The notes below the pieces were generated by a model. The model was not told the DNA's origin. It did not search any database and saw nothing but the letters and a program-made list of their open reading frames with translations. A program made the translations under genes and the position numbers. From an uncultured Bacteroides sp. (lineage in GTDB: Bacteria > Bacteroidota > Bacteroidia > Bacteroidales > Bacteroidaceae): a stretch of DNA of 27,362 nt. Every line of letters starts with the position of its first letter. Position 1 is the stretch's first letter. The stretch is taken from the NCBI RefSeq assembly GCF_958445495.1, contig NZ_CAUCSQ010000055.1:1-27362 (forward strand), read 5' to 3'. This document shows positions 17,497 to 26,826 of this stretch, piece after piece.

Positions 17497-20400
17497 TTAA
17501 AATGTTAAGTTTACTCCGAATATGTACTTTCTCGACTGCGGATAAGTAGTATAATCCGCTCCGCGAACCATCGGATTATCAGGTGAGTAACTATTTACAT
17601 CCGGATTGCCGATATAATCGGTGAATGTATATAAGTTCTCTGCTGTCACATATACCTTGGCAGCCTGAATATGAGAGCTTCTCAACCATTTCTTTGGCAA
17701 CTTGTAGGTCAGGCTGATATTCTGGATACGCAGGAATGACGCGTTATAGATAGCCATGTCCGTCATATGCATCTGTCCGTCCTTGTTCAGTGGTGAGTTG
17801 TTTCCAAGCCCGTAAGGCAATGGAGTCTTTCCGTCCCAGGACATGTCCACGCCCAAGTCAGCCGGTATCGGATTACCGCCGGCATATTCTTCCTTGTAAC
17901 AGTGCAACCATCTCTTCAGTCCATTATAATTTCCACGGCCCGTATCAAGGCTACGTCCTGCCAGATAAAGCACTTTACCGCCAATCTGTCCACGAAGGAA
18001 AATGCTCAGTTCTAGGTTCTTATAAGAGAAACGGTTAGTGAATCCATAAGTCAAGTCCGGGTCGTTCGAGCCATAAGGTACCATATCGTCAGAGTTAATC
18101 TCTCCGTTGCCGTCCGTATCCACATATCTCACGTTTCCGGGAATCTGATTGGTAAGGACAGGGACACGGGGACAGGATTTATCATACTTGCCGTCGGGGC
18201 CCAGTTCAAAGTCATCGTTTGTCAGCAGTCCGTTCGTGCGGTAAACATAGAATTGAGAGATGGGACCACCTACTTTGGTAATGAAACGGGCATCGTATGC
18301 CTCGGTAATCACGTCATCATTTCCACCCATATCAAGCACCTTGTTCTTATTCATCGCCAAGTTGAGTGAAGTAGACCATTTGAACGCCTTCGTATGTACA
18401 TTCACTGTTGTCAAATCAACTTCCCATCCCTTGTTCTCGATAGATGCCAGGTTGGTTTTCACCGTTCCGAATCCTGTGGCAGCAGGCAATTTCATGGAAT
18501 AAAGCAAATCGTCCGTCTTGTTGACATAGTAATCCACATTCAACTGTACACGGTTGTTGAACAAAGACAAGTCAAATCCAAGGTCGAATGCTTTGGTCGT
18601 TTCCCACTTCAGATTTTCGTTCGCTATATTCTTGGCATACAAGCCTACCTGGGAAGTTCCCCCGTAAACGGTGTTGACCACACCATAGTTAGGAATATAA
18701 TCAGCTGTACCGATGCGGTCGTTACCGGACATACCCCATGAAGCACGCAACTTCAACAGGTTGATGACCTTAACATCCTTCATAAACTCTTCACCGCTTA
18801 TCTTCCAGCCTGCCGAAACAGACGGGAACATAGCCCAACGGTTGCCGGGGCCGAAACGGGAAGAACCGTCACGGCGTATAGAAGCGGAAGCCAGATACTT
18901 ATCAGCATAATTGTAGCTGACACGTCCGAAGAGAGAAGAAGTGCGGACAATCGTTCTCGAAGAACTTGCCTTGGTAGGAGTGGCTCCCATATTCAAGGTA
19001 GGCACGCTTTCCAACGGATAGTCCATCGCACCCAAATCGGTTCTGAACTCGTTACGTTCGTCAATACTCTGTCCCAGCAATGCTTCGAGCGAGTGTTTCT
19101 TTCCGAAATTAACGTTATAAGTCAGTGTATTCTGAATGCCTGTACGGCTCACGTTGAGAGTAGACACCGTTCCTTTCGTTGTAGAACCGTTGTTTGGCTG
19201 CACGTTGGCAGGAAGGAAATATTCATCCGTCCGCATATCCGTGTTATAGTTGAAAAGCGTCTTGAACTTCAGCCCTTTGATGATTTTGGCTTCCGCCCAC
19301 AAAGAGGTATTGAATGTCTTCTTTTCACGCTTGTCCACCACGGTCATCAGCCTTTCATAAGGATTGACGTTATTGCGGTAGCTCGGGTTGAAGCCATACT
19401 CACGTGTATTTTCATCAAGCCCGATGATAGGCGGCATTTGCAGCGCACTCATAATCTGCTTGTCCTTTCCTTCGGACTCACCCTTGTCCTGATGAGAGAT
19501 AGTAGGGGCAAAAGTGGCGCCCGCCTTGATATACTTGTTCAAGTCTACAGAAGCATTCAGACGGAAGTTGAAGCGTTCAAAACCGGTATTCTTCACGATA
19601 CCTTCCTGGTTGAGATAGCCGGCAGACAGATAAATGGAGTACCTCTTTCCTTTGCTCGACACAGACACCTGATGGCTGTGGGTAAACGCATTCTGCAGAA
19701 TCTGATCCATCCAGTCGGTGATAGGAATATCATTTCTGAATCTCCAGTCGGCTACGTCCGAAGTGGGATTAACTAACCATTGCTCGTTAATCTGGTCACC
19801 GGAAGACCTCTTATTATTAGGAATATACATGCTGTTCGTCCCGCCCTTGTTCAGATACTTGGCATTGGTGTACCATATATTATATGCCAGCCATTCCTTA
19901 GCAGACATCATGTCAGGAAGCTCCGTTGCGTTCTGCGTACCGATATACGACTCCCATGTAATCACTGGTTTGGAACCGCTTGCCTGCTTGGTTTCAATCA
20001 GCACAACACCTGCCGAACCTCTGGCACCATAAATAGAAGTAGCCGCCGCATCCTTCAAGACCTGGATGGAAGCCACATCCGAAGGGTTAACGTCACTCAT
20101 GGACTCCGTAATCACACCGTCCACAACAATCAGCGGAGAAGAGGAACCGTTGATGGAGCTTGCTCCTCTGACGAGAATCTGCATCTCTTCACCCGGGATA
20201 CCGCTCGCTGTCTGTGTCTGCACACCTGCCAACTGACCGGAGAGCGCATCACTCAGACTAGTGATAGGACGTCCTTCAATAGCATCCGAGGAGATTTTGG
20301 CGACCGAAGTGGTCAGATTTGATTTCTTCACCGAACCGTACCCCACCACAATTACCTCATCCAATGCTTTGGAGTCTTCTTCAAGTTTGATGGTAAGCTG

Positions 20401-20697
20401 GGATCTTCCGTTTACTTTTACTTTTTTCTCCGTGAAACCTACATAGGTAATGACCAGCATCGCGTCTTTGCTTACATTCAGCGTAAACTTACCGTCGAGA
20501 TTGGTAATCGTACCTACTGTCTTGTTTCCACTCTCCACCACGTTGGCACCGATAACAGGTTCTCCCATCATGTCGACTACCGTTCCGGTGACTTTCATTT
20601 GCGCCCAAGCCATTGTGCTCAAGCATAACACAAAAAGAGTTGCCAAGAACCTTAGCTGTCCGTACGAACTCTTCTTTTGACTGTCTTTGTCGTTCAT
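17497..20697 (-). CDS. SusC/RagA family TonB-dependent outer-membrane transporter
   Basis: This 1066-aa protein has a signal peptide ending AWA. A carboxypeptidase-regulatory-like domain spans about 33-108 (KVTGTVVDMMGEPVIGANV). A TonB-box segment DEVIVVGYG (about 113-121) precedes the plug (LSDALSGQLAGVQ, PLIVVDGVI, IQVLKDAAATSIYGARG). The rest is a 22-strand type barrel ending in KYIFGVNLTF with a terminal Phe. It imports oligosaccharides with the SusD-like protein and powers uptake through TonB. It is the first gene of the PUL operon. A TATGTTTG promoter box lies 50 bases upstream, where HTCS-driven activation is expected. Confidence 0.97.
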   Translation of the reverse strand: MNDKDSQKKSSYGQLRFLATLFVLCLSTMAWAQMKVTGTVVDMMGEPVIGANVVESGNKTVGTITNLDGKFTLNVSKDAMLVITYVGFTEKKVKVNGRSQLTIKLEEDSKALDEVIVVGYGSVKKSNLTTSVAKISSDAIEGRPITSLSDALSGQLAGVQTQTASGIPGEEMQILVRGASSINGSSSPLIVVDGVITESMSDVNPSDVASIQVLKDAAATSIYGARGSAGVVLIETKQASGSKPVITWESYIGTQNATELPDMMSAKEWLAYNIWYTNAKYLNKGGTNSMYIPNNKRSSGDQINEQWLVNPTSDVADWRFRNDIPITDWMDQILQNAFTHSHQVSVSSKGKRYSIYLSAGYLNQEGIVKNTGFERFNFRLNASVDLNKYIKAGATFAPTISHQDKGESEGKDKQIMSALQMPPIIGLDENTREYGFNPSYRNNVNPYERLMTVVDKREKKTFNTSLWAEAKIIKGLKFKTLFNYNTDMRTDEYFLPANVQPNNGSTTKGTVSTLNVSRTGIQNTLTYNVNFGKKHSLEALLGQSIDERNEFRTDLGAMDYPLESVPTLNMGATPTKASSSRTIVRTSSLFGRVSYNYADKYLASASIRRDGSSRFGPGNRWAMFPSVSAGWKISGEEFMKDVKVINLLKLRASWGMSGNDRIGTADYIPNYGVVNTVYGGTSQVGLYAKNIANENLKWETTKAFDLGFDLSLFNNRVQLNVDYYVNKTDDLLYSMKLPAATGFGTVKTNLASIENKGWEVDLTTVNVHTKAFKWSTSLNLAMNKNKVLDMGGNDDVITEAYDARFITKVGGPISQFYVYRTNGLLTNDDFELGPDGKYDKSCPRVPVLTNQIPGNVRYVDTDGNGEINSDDMVPYGSNDPDLTYGFTNRFSYKNLELSIFLRGQIGGKVLYLAGRSLDTGRGNYNGLKRWLHCYKEEYAGGNPIPADLGVDMSWDGKTPLPYGLGNNSPLNKDGQMHMTDMAIYNASFLRIQNISLTYKLPKKWLRSSHIQAAKVYVTAENLYTFTDYIGNPDVNSYSPDNPMVRGADYTTYPQSRKYIFGVNLTF

Positions 20698-20746
20698 AAA
20701 CTAAATTTTACAAGGTTAATAAATCGTTTACTATTCCTTAGCGGTG

Positions 20747-20774
20747 CAAACATAGAAATTGTTCACCCGCACCA
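20747..20774 (-). promoter_or_regulatory. putative susC operon promoter
   Basis: On the minus strand TATGTTTG (20747-20754) fits the Bacteroides -7 consensus TAnnTTTG. TGG (20772-20774) lies 17 bases upstream, a one-base mismatch to the TTG expected at -33. A poor -33 box suits an activator-dependent promoter, here presumably needing the HTCS. The predicted leader to the susC ATG is about 40 bases. Confidence 0.6.
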
Positions 20775-20800
20775 CTTGGAAAATAGTATCAAAGACCTGT

Positions 20801-20827
20801 AAAATAAGCCCAAAACATGGCTTTGGG
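20801..20827 (-). terminator. weak hairpin terminator after the HTCS gene
   Basis: A 6-bp stem (20809-20814 with 20822-20827, CCCAAA/TTTGGG) has a 7-base loop and lies 26-44 bases past the HTCS stop codon. In the minus-strand RNA it is followed by CUUAUUUUA, a modest U tract. The same hairpin has a T run on its other side, so it could also act on + strand transcripts. It would separate HTCS transcription from the susC promoter. Confidence 0.4.
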
Positions 20828-20852
20828 ACGTTTTTACCTGAGAAACACGTTT

Positions 20853-23800
20853 TTATACATGTTGCTTCAGGTAATGTGCAGGTGCGATGTTATACGTTGA
20901 TTTAAAAACTTTACTGAAATAAGAAGGGTCAGAATATCCGACATCATAGGCCACCTCGGAAACGGTGTACCTGCCGGTCGCCAATTTCTCAGCAGCCAGC
21001 TTCATGCGGACATTCAAGATTAATTTATTGGGTGATACATCCGAAATAGCTTTTATCTTGCGGAAGAACTGCGAACGGCTCATGCCCAACTCCTCGTGCA
21101 GGTCATTGACCGACAGGTTCGGGTCGTGCGCTTTCTCGCGGATGAGTTCCATCAGTTGTTGCAGGAAGCTGTCCTGTGCACCCAATTCGGCAACAGGCAC
21201 TTCGATAGCGTCCAGTTTTTCACTGAATATCCGACGCAGGCGGTTGCGGTTCTTGATAAGACTGTCCAGTTTCGCCAGCAGTACTTTCGGGGCAAACGGT
21301 TTCAGAACATAATCATCCGCCATTGCTTCATATCCTTCTTCGATATGTTCGTTCAAAGCTTTCGCCGTCAATAATACCACAGGAATATGCGCCGTTGCCA
21401 TTGCTTCTTTTATTGCCTTGCACAGTTCAAGCCCGTCCATCACCGGCATCATAATGTCACTGACTACCAAATCCGGTATCCGCTCAATAGCTATCTCCAG
21501 CCCTTCTTTTCCGTTGGCTGCTTCACTGACAACATAATGCTTAGACAGCAAAGAGACTATGTACTGCCGCATATCGTCATCATCTTCCACCACAAGCACG
21601 CGGCAACGGTCATCGCCGTCTACCTCAGCCGTATTTTCTTCCTCAATAGGAGCGATGCACTCCCTCTTTACTTTCTCCAGATAAGCGTCTTTCCGGTTCT
21701 CTACGAACGTGACATTTGATTCGGCAAAACACTCTTTGCCCAAATTCAACTCAACGAAGAACTCGGCGCCGTTTCCGGGAGTGCTTTCCACCCATATCTT
21801 GCCTTTATGCAGTTTCACTACATATTGTGCCATATTCAGCCCGATGCCACTGCCAAACAAATCGGCCCTGCTTCCCTGTTCCACCTGAAAGAACGGGTCG
21901 AATATCTTTGAAAGATTCTCCACAGAGATTCCTTCACCGCAATCTTTCACTGAAATCACCACACTGTTTTCTTTTCCTGTCGAACGGACTTGTATTTGCG
22001 TTCCCTTGGGTGAATGTTTCACAGCGTTGGACAACAGGTTGAACAATACTTTCTCCATCAAGTCCGTGTCTATCCAGAGGTCATCACCGTAATAGTCATT
22101 GTCATATCCTATGGTAAGTTCCTTTTTATGCAGCAAATCGGAGAAACTGTCAATCTGCCCGGTCAGGAAAGTGCCGATATTGACACGACTTAGTTTCAAC
22201 ATCATAGCTCCATATTCCAGTTTACGGAAATCCATCAGTTGGTTGACAAGCAACAGCAGGCGGTTGGAATTCTTATAAATCTGCCTGACAGGGTACAAGA
22301 ATTTATGAGGCAACGTCTCGTCCTGCATGATGTCTTCCGTGGGGCCGGTAATCAACGTGAGTGGTGTGCGCAACTCGTGGGAGAAGTTGGTAAAGAGCTC
22401 TATCTTCATCCGGTAGTTGCGTTCGATGTTTTCCTTTTCTATTTCTTCTATTCTCCGTTTATATTTATCGGATTTGCGCTTATAGAAATAATAGAGTATG
22501 CCGCCAATCGATACCAGCGCCAAAAGCATATAAAAAGCTTTTGCCCATCCGGTCAACCAGAGAGGGGGATGGACAATGACACTGATGCCTGTCGCTTTTC
22601 CCCAGATGCCGTCACTATTGCAAGCCTTTATATAAAAGGTGTAATCTCCGGCAGGCAGATGAGAATAAATTACTTCATTGCGCCCGATGTAGTTCCAGTT
22701 TTTATCGAGTCCGTCCATCTGGTAGGCATATTTATATCCTTTAGGAAAGATATAATCCAACGGGGAGAACTTAATGACTACAGCGGCATTCTTGTAAGAG
22801 AGCTCCACGTGTTCCAGGCTGCGCGTATTGTCATACTGCACCCGACCGGCTCCTTCGTCCGAGTCGAGAGTATTGATGGAAGAGATACGCACTGCCGGTA
22901 GCCGGCTTTCCTGTTGGGCAGTGATTTCCTGCGGGGCGAACTCTGCGATACCATTGTTTCCACCGATATAAATCCGTCCGTCCTCTATTTGCAGCAAGGC
23001 ATTCCGAGAAACTTCGTTCAACGGGAAACCAGTATCTTTGGTATAGTTGATGATTCGGGGGCCTTTCACCGACAATCTTGACAACCCAATCACAGTGGAT
23101 ATCCAGAAGTCGCCCGTTTCGCGATCTTCCAGTACGCCGCAGACGGAATTGTGTATCAATCCCTGTCCGGTTCCGAAGTGCTCTATCGTTCCCTTTTCCA
23201 GATGGCAACGATAGACTCCCATGTTATAGGTACCCACCCAAAGATATTGCCGGCTGTCGAGATAAAGCAGGCTCACGTTCTTATTCTTCAGTTCATCGAA
23301 TACAAGCTGGTCGCCCTTGAAGTAACGGGGCACTTCATTGGGATGGTACGGAAAGCTCCATACCCCACTCGTACGTCCGCCCACCAACATATTCGTTCCG
23401 TAGGGCAACAAGTCTTGCGTCAGCATAAAACGAGTATTCCCGTCCTGATTGGTAGAGAAAGAACGGGTAAGCATCTGCGTCCGGGGATTGTAGCAAGACA
23501 GCTCGTTTTCTGCAATCCATATATTTCCTTCCGCGTCTTTCGCCATCGCGCGAACCTGCGCGTTGGGGGGGAACGAGGTCATCTCCTTACGAATGGAAAG
23601 GGTTTTAAGGTTCAGGGCGTAGATACCTTTATTTAATACGTAGAAAAGGATTTCGTCTTCTTTGTTGCGGAACATGTAATATATTTCGTCTTCTCCTGTT
23701 CCCGTTTTGCCAATGGGCAAGGGAAGGTTTTCGACCTTGCCGTCAGCAAGGTTCAACGAACTGATTCCGCTGTTGTGACCAATCCATAGTTTTCCCTGCG

Positions 23801-24869
23801 CTTCTATGAGTTTGCCGTTGACGCGGATGGGCTGATTCACGTTGGTTGTGAGCGGATGGTAGCGGAACAAGTATTGTTTGGAGTTATAGAACAGGGCGCC
23901 TTCGTTGAACGTGCCGAGCCACAGCGAACCTTGTCTGTCTTTATAGAGACTCATCAGGCGGCGGTTGGCTAACAATCCTGCGGGGATACGTTCTTCGAAC
24001 GAGCGGCGAAGAGTGCAAGTACGTTCGTCCATCACTGCTAGTCCGTTATCGGTAGCAAGCAGCAAAGTGGAGTCATTATAGACTTTGATGTCATGCACTT
24101 GTCCTTCCCATAGTTTCATGTCAGCCGGAAGGATTGTCTTTATCTTGGTGACCGTACGGGTGGAAGGATTGTAGAGTTGTAGATTGTCTAGGGCGGAAGT
24201 CAGCCAAGTACGTCCTTTTTCATCCAGGAATATTTTCAGGTATGCCGGATAGTCGGGGCCTTCGAGGATATAAGAAGACTTTGATGTCTGTGTTTCCAAC
24301 CGGAGAATACCCTTATTGGCTACATTCAGCAAAAGGCTTCCGTCTGTGCTGGGAGCCATACTGTTAATGTAAAGTCCTTTGAGTTCTTCGAGAGAGGTGC
24401 ATTTTCCGTCTCGAAGGATATATACGCCCATCTTCGTAACGACCCAGATGGCGTTATCCAGCGACATCCATAGTCCGACAACGACTCCACGGGGAAGCTC
24501 GTCTCCTTCATACAACGTGTCCAAGTCTATAAACTTCTCTTCAAAAGGATCGAACAGGGTAATTCCGTTGAAAGTGCCAATCCACATTCTGCCTTGCTTG
24601 TCACCCATGATGCTGACAATATCATTGGACTGCCGGACGGTTTCGTCCGACTCATAAAAGAAGCTCTTTATCTCATATCCGTCCAAGCGGTTCAATCCGT
24701 CTTTAGTGCCGAGCCAAATATATCCCATCTCATCCTGATAAATAGCTTTGACCGTACTATTGGATAGTCCGTCCACCACAGTGTACGAGCGATAGGGGCT
24801 ATCTGCAAAAAGTACCTGTATGTTACCAAGTAGCGTTATTAGTAATAGAATAAGTTTGCTCCTTACCAT
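20853..24869 (-). CDS. hybrid two-component system regulator (HTCS) of the PUL
   Basis: This is 1338 aa from the preferred ATG (24869). A start six codons earlier (24887) is possible but falls only 8 bases after a promoter box. The order is: signal peptide; periplasmic two-propeller sensor of Reg_prop repeats (YIWLGTKDGLNRL, GRMWIGTFNGI, GSLWLGTFNEG); Y_Y_Y domain (about 690-760); one membrane helix (about 772-797); histidine kinase with H831 in FSHELRTPLT; ATPase boxes (NLLSNAVKHS, DCGEGIS, GSGIGLNMA); receiver domain with D1138 in VVSDIMMP; and AraC-type DNA-binding domain to the end. All catalytic residues are present. It should sense a PUL oligosaccharide in the periplasm and activate the susC operon directly downstream. 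Confidence 0.97.
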   Translation of the reverse strand: MVRSKLILLLITLLGNIQVLFADSPYRSYTVVDGLSNSTVKAIYQDEMGYIWLGTKDGLNRLDGYEIKSFFYESDETVRQSNDIVSIMGDKQGRMWIGTFNGITLFDPFEEKFIDLDTLYEGDELPRGVVVGLWMSLDNAIWVVTKMGVYILRDGKCTSLEELKGLYINSMAPSTDGSLLLNVANKGILRLETQTSKSSYILEGPDYPAYLKIFLDEKGRTWLTSALDNLQLYNPSTRTVTKIKTILPADMKLWEGQVHDIKVYNDSTLLLATDNGLAVMDERTCTLRRSFEERIPAGLLANRRLMSLYKDRQGSLWLGTFNEGALFYNSKQYLFRYHPLTTNVNQPIRVNGKLIEAQGKLWIGHNSGISSLNLADGKVENLPLPIGKTGTGEDEIYYMFRNKEDEILFYVLNKGIYALNLKTLSIRKEMTSFPPNAQVRAMAKDAEGNIWIAENELSCYNPRTQMLTRSFSTNQDGNTRFMLTQDLLPYGTNMLVGGRTSGVWSFPYHPNEVPRYFKGDQLVFDELKNKNVSLLYLDSRQYLWVGTYNMGVYRCHLEKGTIEHFGTGQGLIHNSVCGVLEDRETGDFWISTVIGLSRLSVKGPRIINYTKDTGFPLNEVSRNALLQIEDGRIYIGGNNGIAEFAPQEITAQQESRLPAVRISSINTLDSDEGAGRVQYDNTRSLEHVELSYKNAAVVIKFSPLDYIFPKGYKYAYQMDGLDKNWNYIGRNEVIYSHLPAGDYTFYIKACNSDGIWGKATGISVIVHPPLWLTGWAKAFYMLLALVSIGGILYYFYKRKSDKYKRRIEEIEKENIERNYRMKIELFTNFSHELRTPLTLITGPTEDIMQDETLPHKFLYPVRQIYKNSNRLLLLVNQLMDFRKLEYGAMMLKLSRVNIGTFLTGQIDSFSDLLHKKELTIGYDNDYYGDDLWIDTDLMEKVLFNLLSNAVKHSPKGTQIQVRSTGKENSVVISVKDCGEGISVENLSKIFDPFFQVEQGSRADLFGSGIGLNMAQYVVKLHKGKIWVESTPGNGAEFFVELNLGKECFAESNVTFVENRKDAYLEKVKRECIAPIEEENTAEVDGDDRCRVLVVEDDDDMRQYIVSLLSKHYVVSEAANGKEGLEIAIERIPDLVVSDIMMPVMDGLELCKAIKEAMATAHIPVVLLTAKALNEHIEEGYEAMADDYVLKPFAPKVLLAKLDSLIKNRNRLRRIFSEKLDAIEVPVAELGAQDSFLQQLMELIREKAHDPNLSVNDLHEELGMSRSQFFRKIKAISDVSPNKLILNVRMKLAAEKLATGRYTVSEVAYDVGYSDPSYFSKVFKSTYNIAPAHYLKQHV

Positions 24870-24895
24870 AGTTATAGACATATTCATGCATGCGG

Positions 24896-24903
24896 CAAAG
24901 ATA
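24896..24903 (-). promoter_or_regulatory. putative HTCS promoter (-7 box)
   Basis: TATCTTTG on the minus strand matches TAnnTTTG. Transcription would start near 24890, leaving about 20 bases before the ATG at 24869. This is the reason for preferring that start. No clear -33 TTG is seen at the usual distance, so expression may be weak, as is common for regulators. Confidence 0.45.
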
Positions 24904-25387
24904 ATACGTCTTTTTATAAAATAATAGCCTGCACAGGGGTTTTAACAAAAGCAAGAGTTGCAAACCGGGACTTTATGCTCAATCGCCAATTCAGAATTAC
25001 GCATCTTCTTGAAAATATGCCGCATCTATCAACCCGACAAGGCGGATAAATACCACAAATAGGAATACTTTGCTTTTCTCCCTTATATAGTTGATTCTTC
25101 TTCACTTTAGTTGAAGGCTTTTCTTTGTCAGCTTTATTTTAAAGCTCTTTCCTATTGTTTTTGTTATAAGAAACAGTACAACTCTATTCTTTTATTCTAT
25201 TGAATATTAGAGCATTCATTGTTTTGTATTGTTATATCGCTAAACAGAAAGAATAAAATGATGTTTAAACACCCTAACATCGCAAATGTAAGAATAAAAA
25301 GTGAGAACAAGCGTTTACTTGCACATTAGATAACATAGTTCAACAAAGCCTCAATTACATTTCTGTCAGAAGCCAATGTTAAACAAT
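24904..25387. other. long AT-rich intergenic region with no convincing gene
   Basis: This stretch separates the HTCS gene from guaA. I see no protein-like open frame. A 63-codon frame starting at GTG (25105) and a 27-codon frame (24942-25025), both minus strand, have no ribosome-site or family support. A promoter-like TTG-N17-TACATTTG (25283-25310) points toward the HTCS. The segment around 24930-25025 looks more complex than its AT-rich surroundings and may be a remnant or dispersed repeat. Confidence 0.5.
25283..25310 (-). promoter_or_regulatory. orphan promoter-like element pointing toward the HTCS gene
   Basis: TACATTTG (25283-25290) with TTG (25308-25310) 17 bases upstream fits the Bacteroides -7/-33 pattern as well as the internal PUL promoter does. 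No gene starts shortly after it. It could produce a roughly 400-base HTCS leader or a small RNA. Confidence 0.4.
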
Positions 25388-25422
25388 AAAAATAGCCTCA
25401 ACTTACTAAAAATTGAGGCTAT
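25388..25422 (-). terminator. Rho-independent terminator of guaA
   Basis: A perfect 10-bp inverted repeat (25392-25401 with 25413-25422, ATAGCCTCAA/TTGAGGCTAT) has an 11-base loop. In the minus-strand RNA it is followed directly by UUUUAUUGUUU. It lies 25 bases past the guaA stop codon. Confidence 0.9.
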
Positions 25423-25446
25423 CGAAATATCATTTAAAAAGTCTCC

Positions 25447-26754
25447 CTATTCCCACTCTATAGTCGCATTAGGTTTCGGCGACATATCATAACAAACGCG
25501 ATTTACATTCTTCACTTCTTTCAGAATACGGTCTGTTATCTTCATCAGGATAGGCCAATCAATCGGCTCAATAGTAGCCGTCATAGCATCCACCGTATTG
25601 ACAGCGCGAATAATAACCGGCCAATCAAAAGAACGAGCATTATCACGTACACCCACAGATTTAAAATCAGGCACTACTGTAAAGTATTGCCATACTTTTT
25701 TATCCAGTCCGGCAAGTTGGAACTCCTCACGCAGAATGGCATCGGATTCACGCACTGCCTCCAAACGATCACGTGTAATAGCACCTAAACAACGTACACC
25801 CAAACCAGGTCCAGGGAACGGTTGACGGTAAACCATTTCATAAGGTAAACCTAACTCCAAGCCACAAGCACGAACTTCATCTTTAAATAATTGGCGCAAT
25901 GGTTCTACAAGTTGGAATTTTAAATCTTCGGGCAAACCACCTACATTATGGTGAGATTTCACCATTTTAGCAGTTTTCGTTCCACTTTCCACAATATCCG
26001 GATAAATAGTACCTTGACCTAAGAAATCAATACCGTTCAGCTTACGCGCTTCTTCTTCGAACACACGAATAAACTCGCCACCAATAATTTTACGTTTCTG
26101 CTCCGGATCTTCTACACCAGCCAACTTATTCAGAAAACGATCGGTTACATCTACATACACAAGATTTGCCTTCAACTGGTTGCTGAATACCTCAACCACA
26201 TCTTCAGACTCTCCCTTACGCATCAAACCATGATTAACATGTACACATACCAGATTGTTACCAATAGCTTTCAGAAGTAAAGCAGCTACCACAGAGCTAT
26301 CAACTCCACCCGACAGGGCCAACAATACTTTCTTATCGCCCACCTGACGCTTAATCAATTCTATCTGGTCATTGACAAAGTTCTTCATGTTCCAGTTAGC
26401 TTCAGCTTTACAAGTATCGAAAACAAAAGACTTTACTGCAGCCTTTATAGCCTCGATATCATCTGTAAATTCTGCCAACTTCACTTCACAAGTTGCTTTA
26501 TCATGCCCTGCAGCCATGACAGGAATTCCCAAAGTATAGATAGCCGGATTTATATCAATAGCAACGCCATCGATTACATTATTCGGACCACCATTGATAA
26601 TAATACCCTTTACATTGGGCAATGCTTTCAGTTCTTCTACTGTGATATCGTGAGGATAAATCTCACTATAAACTCCTAATGCACGGATGGCGCGAGCCAA
26701 TACCGTATTCTCATGACTACCCAAGTCAAGGATAACAATCATATCCTGCTTCAT
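25447..26754 (-). CDS. guaA: GMP synthase with degenerate, shortened glutaminase domain
   Basis: This is 435 aa; standard GuaA is about 510-525. The ATP-pyrophosphatase part is complete: LSGGVDSS P-loop at 147-154, LAGVEDPEQKRKIIG, LGQGTIYPDVVES-like segment, SHHNVGGLP, PFPGPGLGVR, and the dimerisation domain ending in ATIEWE. It would convert XMP to GMP in the cytosol. The N-terminal class I amidotransferase domain is only a remnant. ILDLGSHENTV and GIIINGGP are recognisable, but the nucleophile motif (GxCYG in the family) reads AAGHD (81-85, G83 at the Cys position). The following 90 or so residues with the catalytic His and Glu are missing. It should therefore depend on free ammonia or a partner glutaminase. 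A TATATTTG promoter box lies upstream and a strong terminator follows. Confidence 0.93.
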   Translation of the reverse strand: MKQDMIVILDLGSHENTVLARAIRALGVYSEIYPHDITVEELKALPNVKGIIINGGPNNVIDGVAIDINPAIYTLGIPVMAAGHDKATCEVKLAEFTDDIEAIKAAVKSFVFDTCKAEANWNMKNFVNDQIELIKRQVGDKKVLLALSGGVDSSVVAALLLKAIGNNLVCVHVNHGLMRKGESEDVVEVFSNQLKANLVYVDVTDRFLNKLAGVEDPEQKRKIIGGEFIRVFEEEARKLNGIDFLGQGTIYPDIVESGTKTAKMVKSHHNVGGLPEDLKFQLVEPLRQLFKDEVRACGLELGLPYEMVYRQPFPGPGLGVRCLGAITRDRLEAVRESDAILREEFQLAGLDKKVWQYFTVVPDFKSVGVRDNARSFDWPVIIRAVNTVDAMTATIEPIDWPILMKITDRILKEVKNVNRVCYDMSPKPNATIEWE

Positions 26755-26818
26755 CTGATTTTGGTTGTTTTTAAGTTATTGTATTGTTATTATTCACTAT
26801 CATTTTCCAAACGGTCTG

Positions 26819-26826
26819 CAAATATA
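26819..26826 (-). promoter_or_regulatory. putative guaA promoter (-7 box)
   Basis: TATATTTG on the minus strand matches TAnnTTTG, about 65 bases before the guaA ATG. No TTG is seen at the -33 distance. An 8-bp inverted repeat (26833-26840 with 26858-26865, TTTAGAGA/TCTCTAAA) lies directly upstream of the box and may be an operator. Confidence 0.45.

Noticed and set aside
24914..25105. 63-codon minus-strand frame upstream of the HTCS
   Set aside because: GTG start, no recognisable motif or domain, and it overlaps the HTCS promoter region. It is more likely non-coding or repeat sequence.
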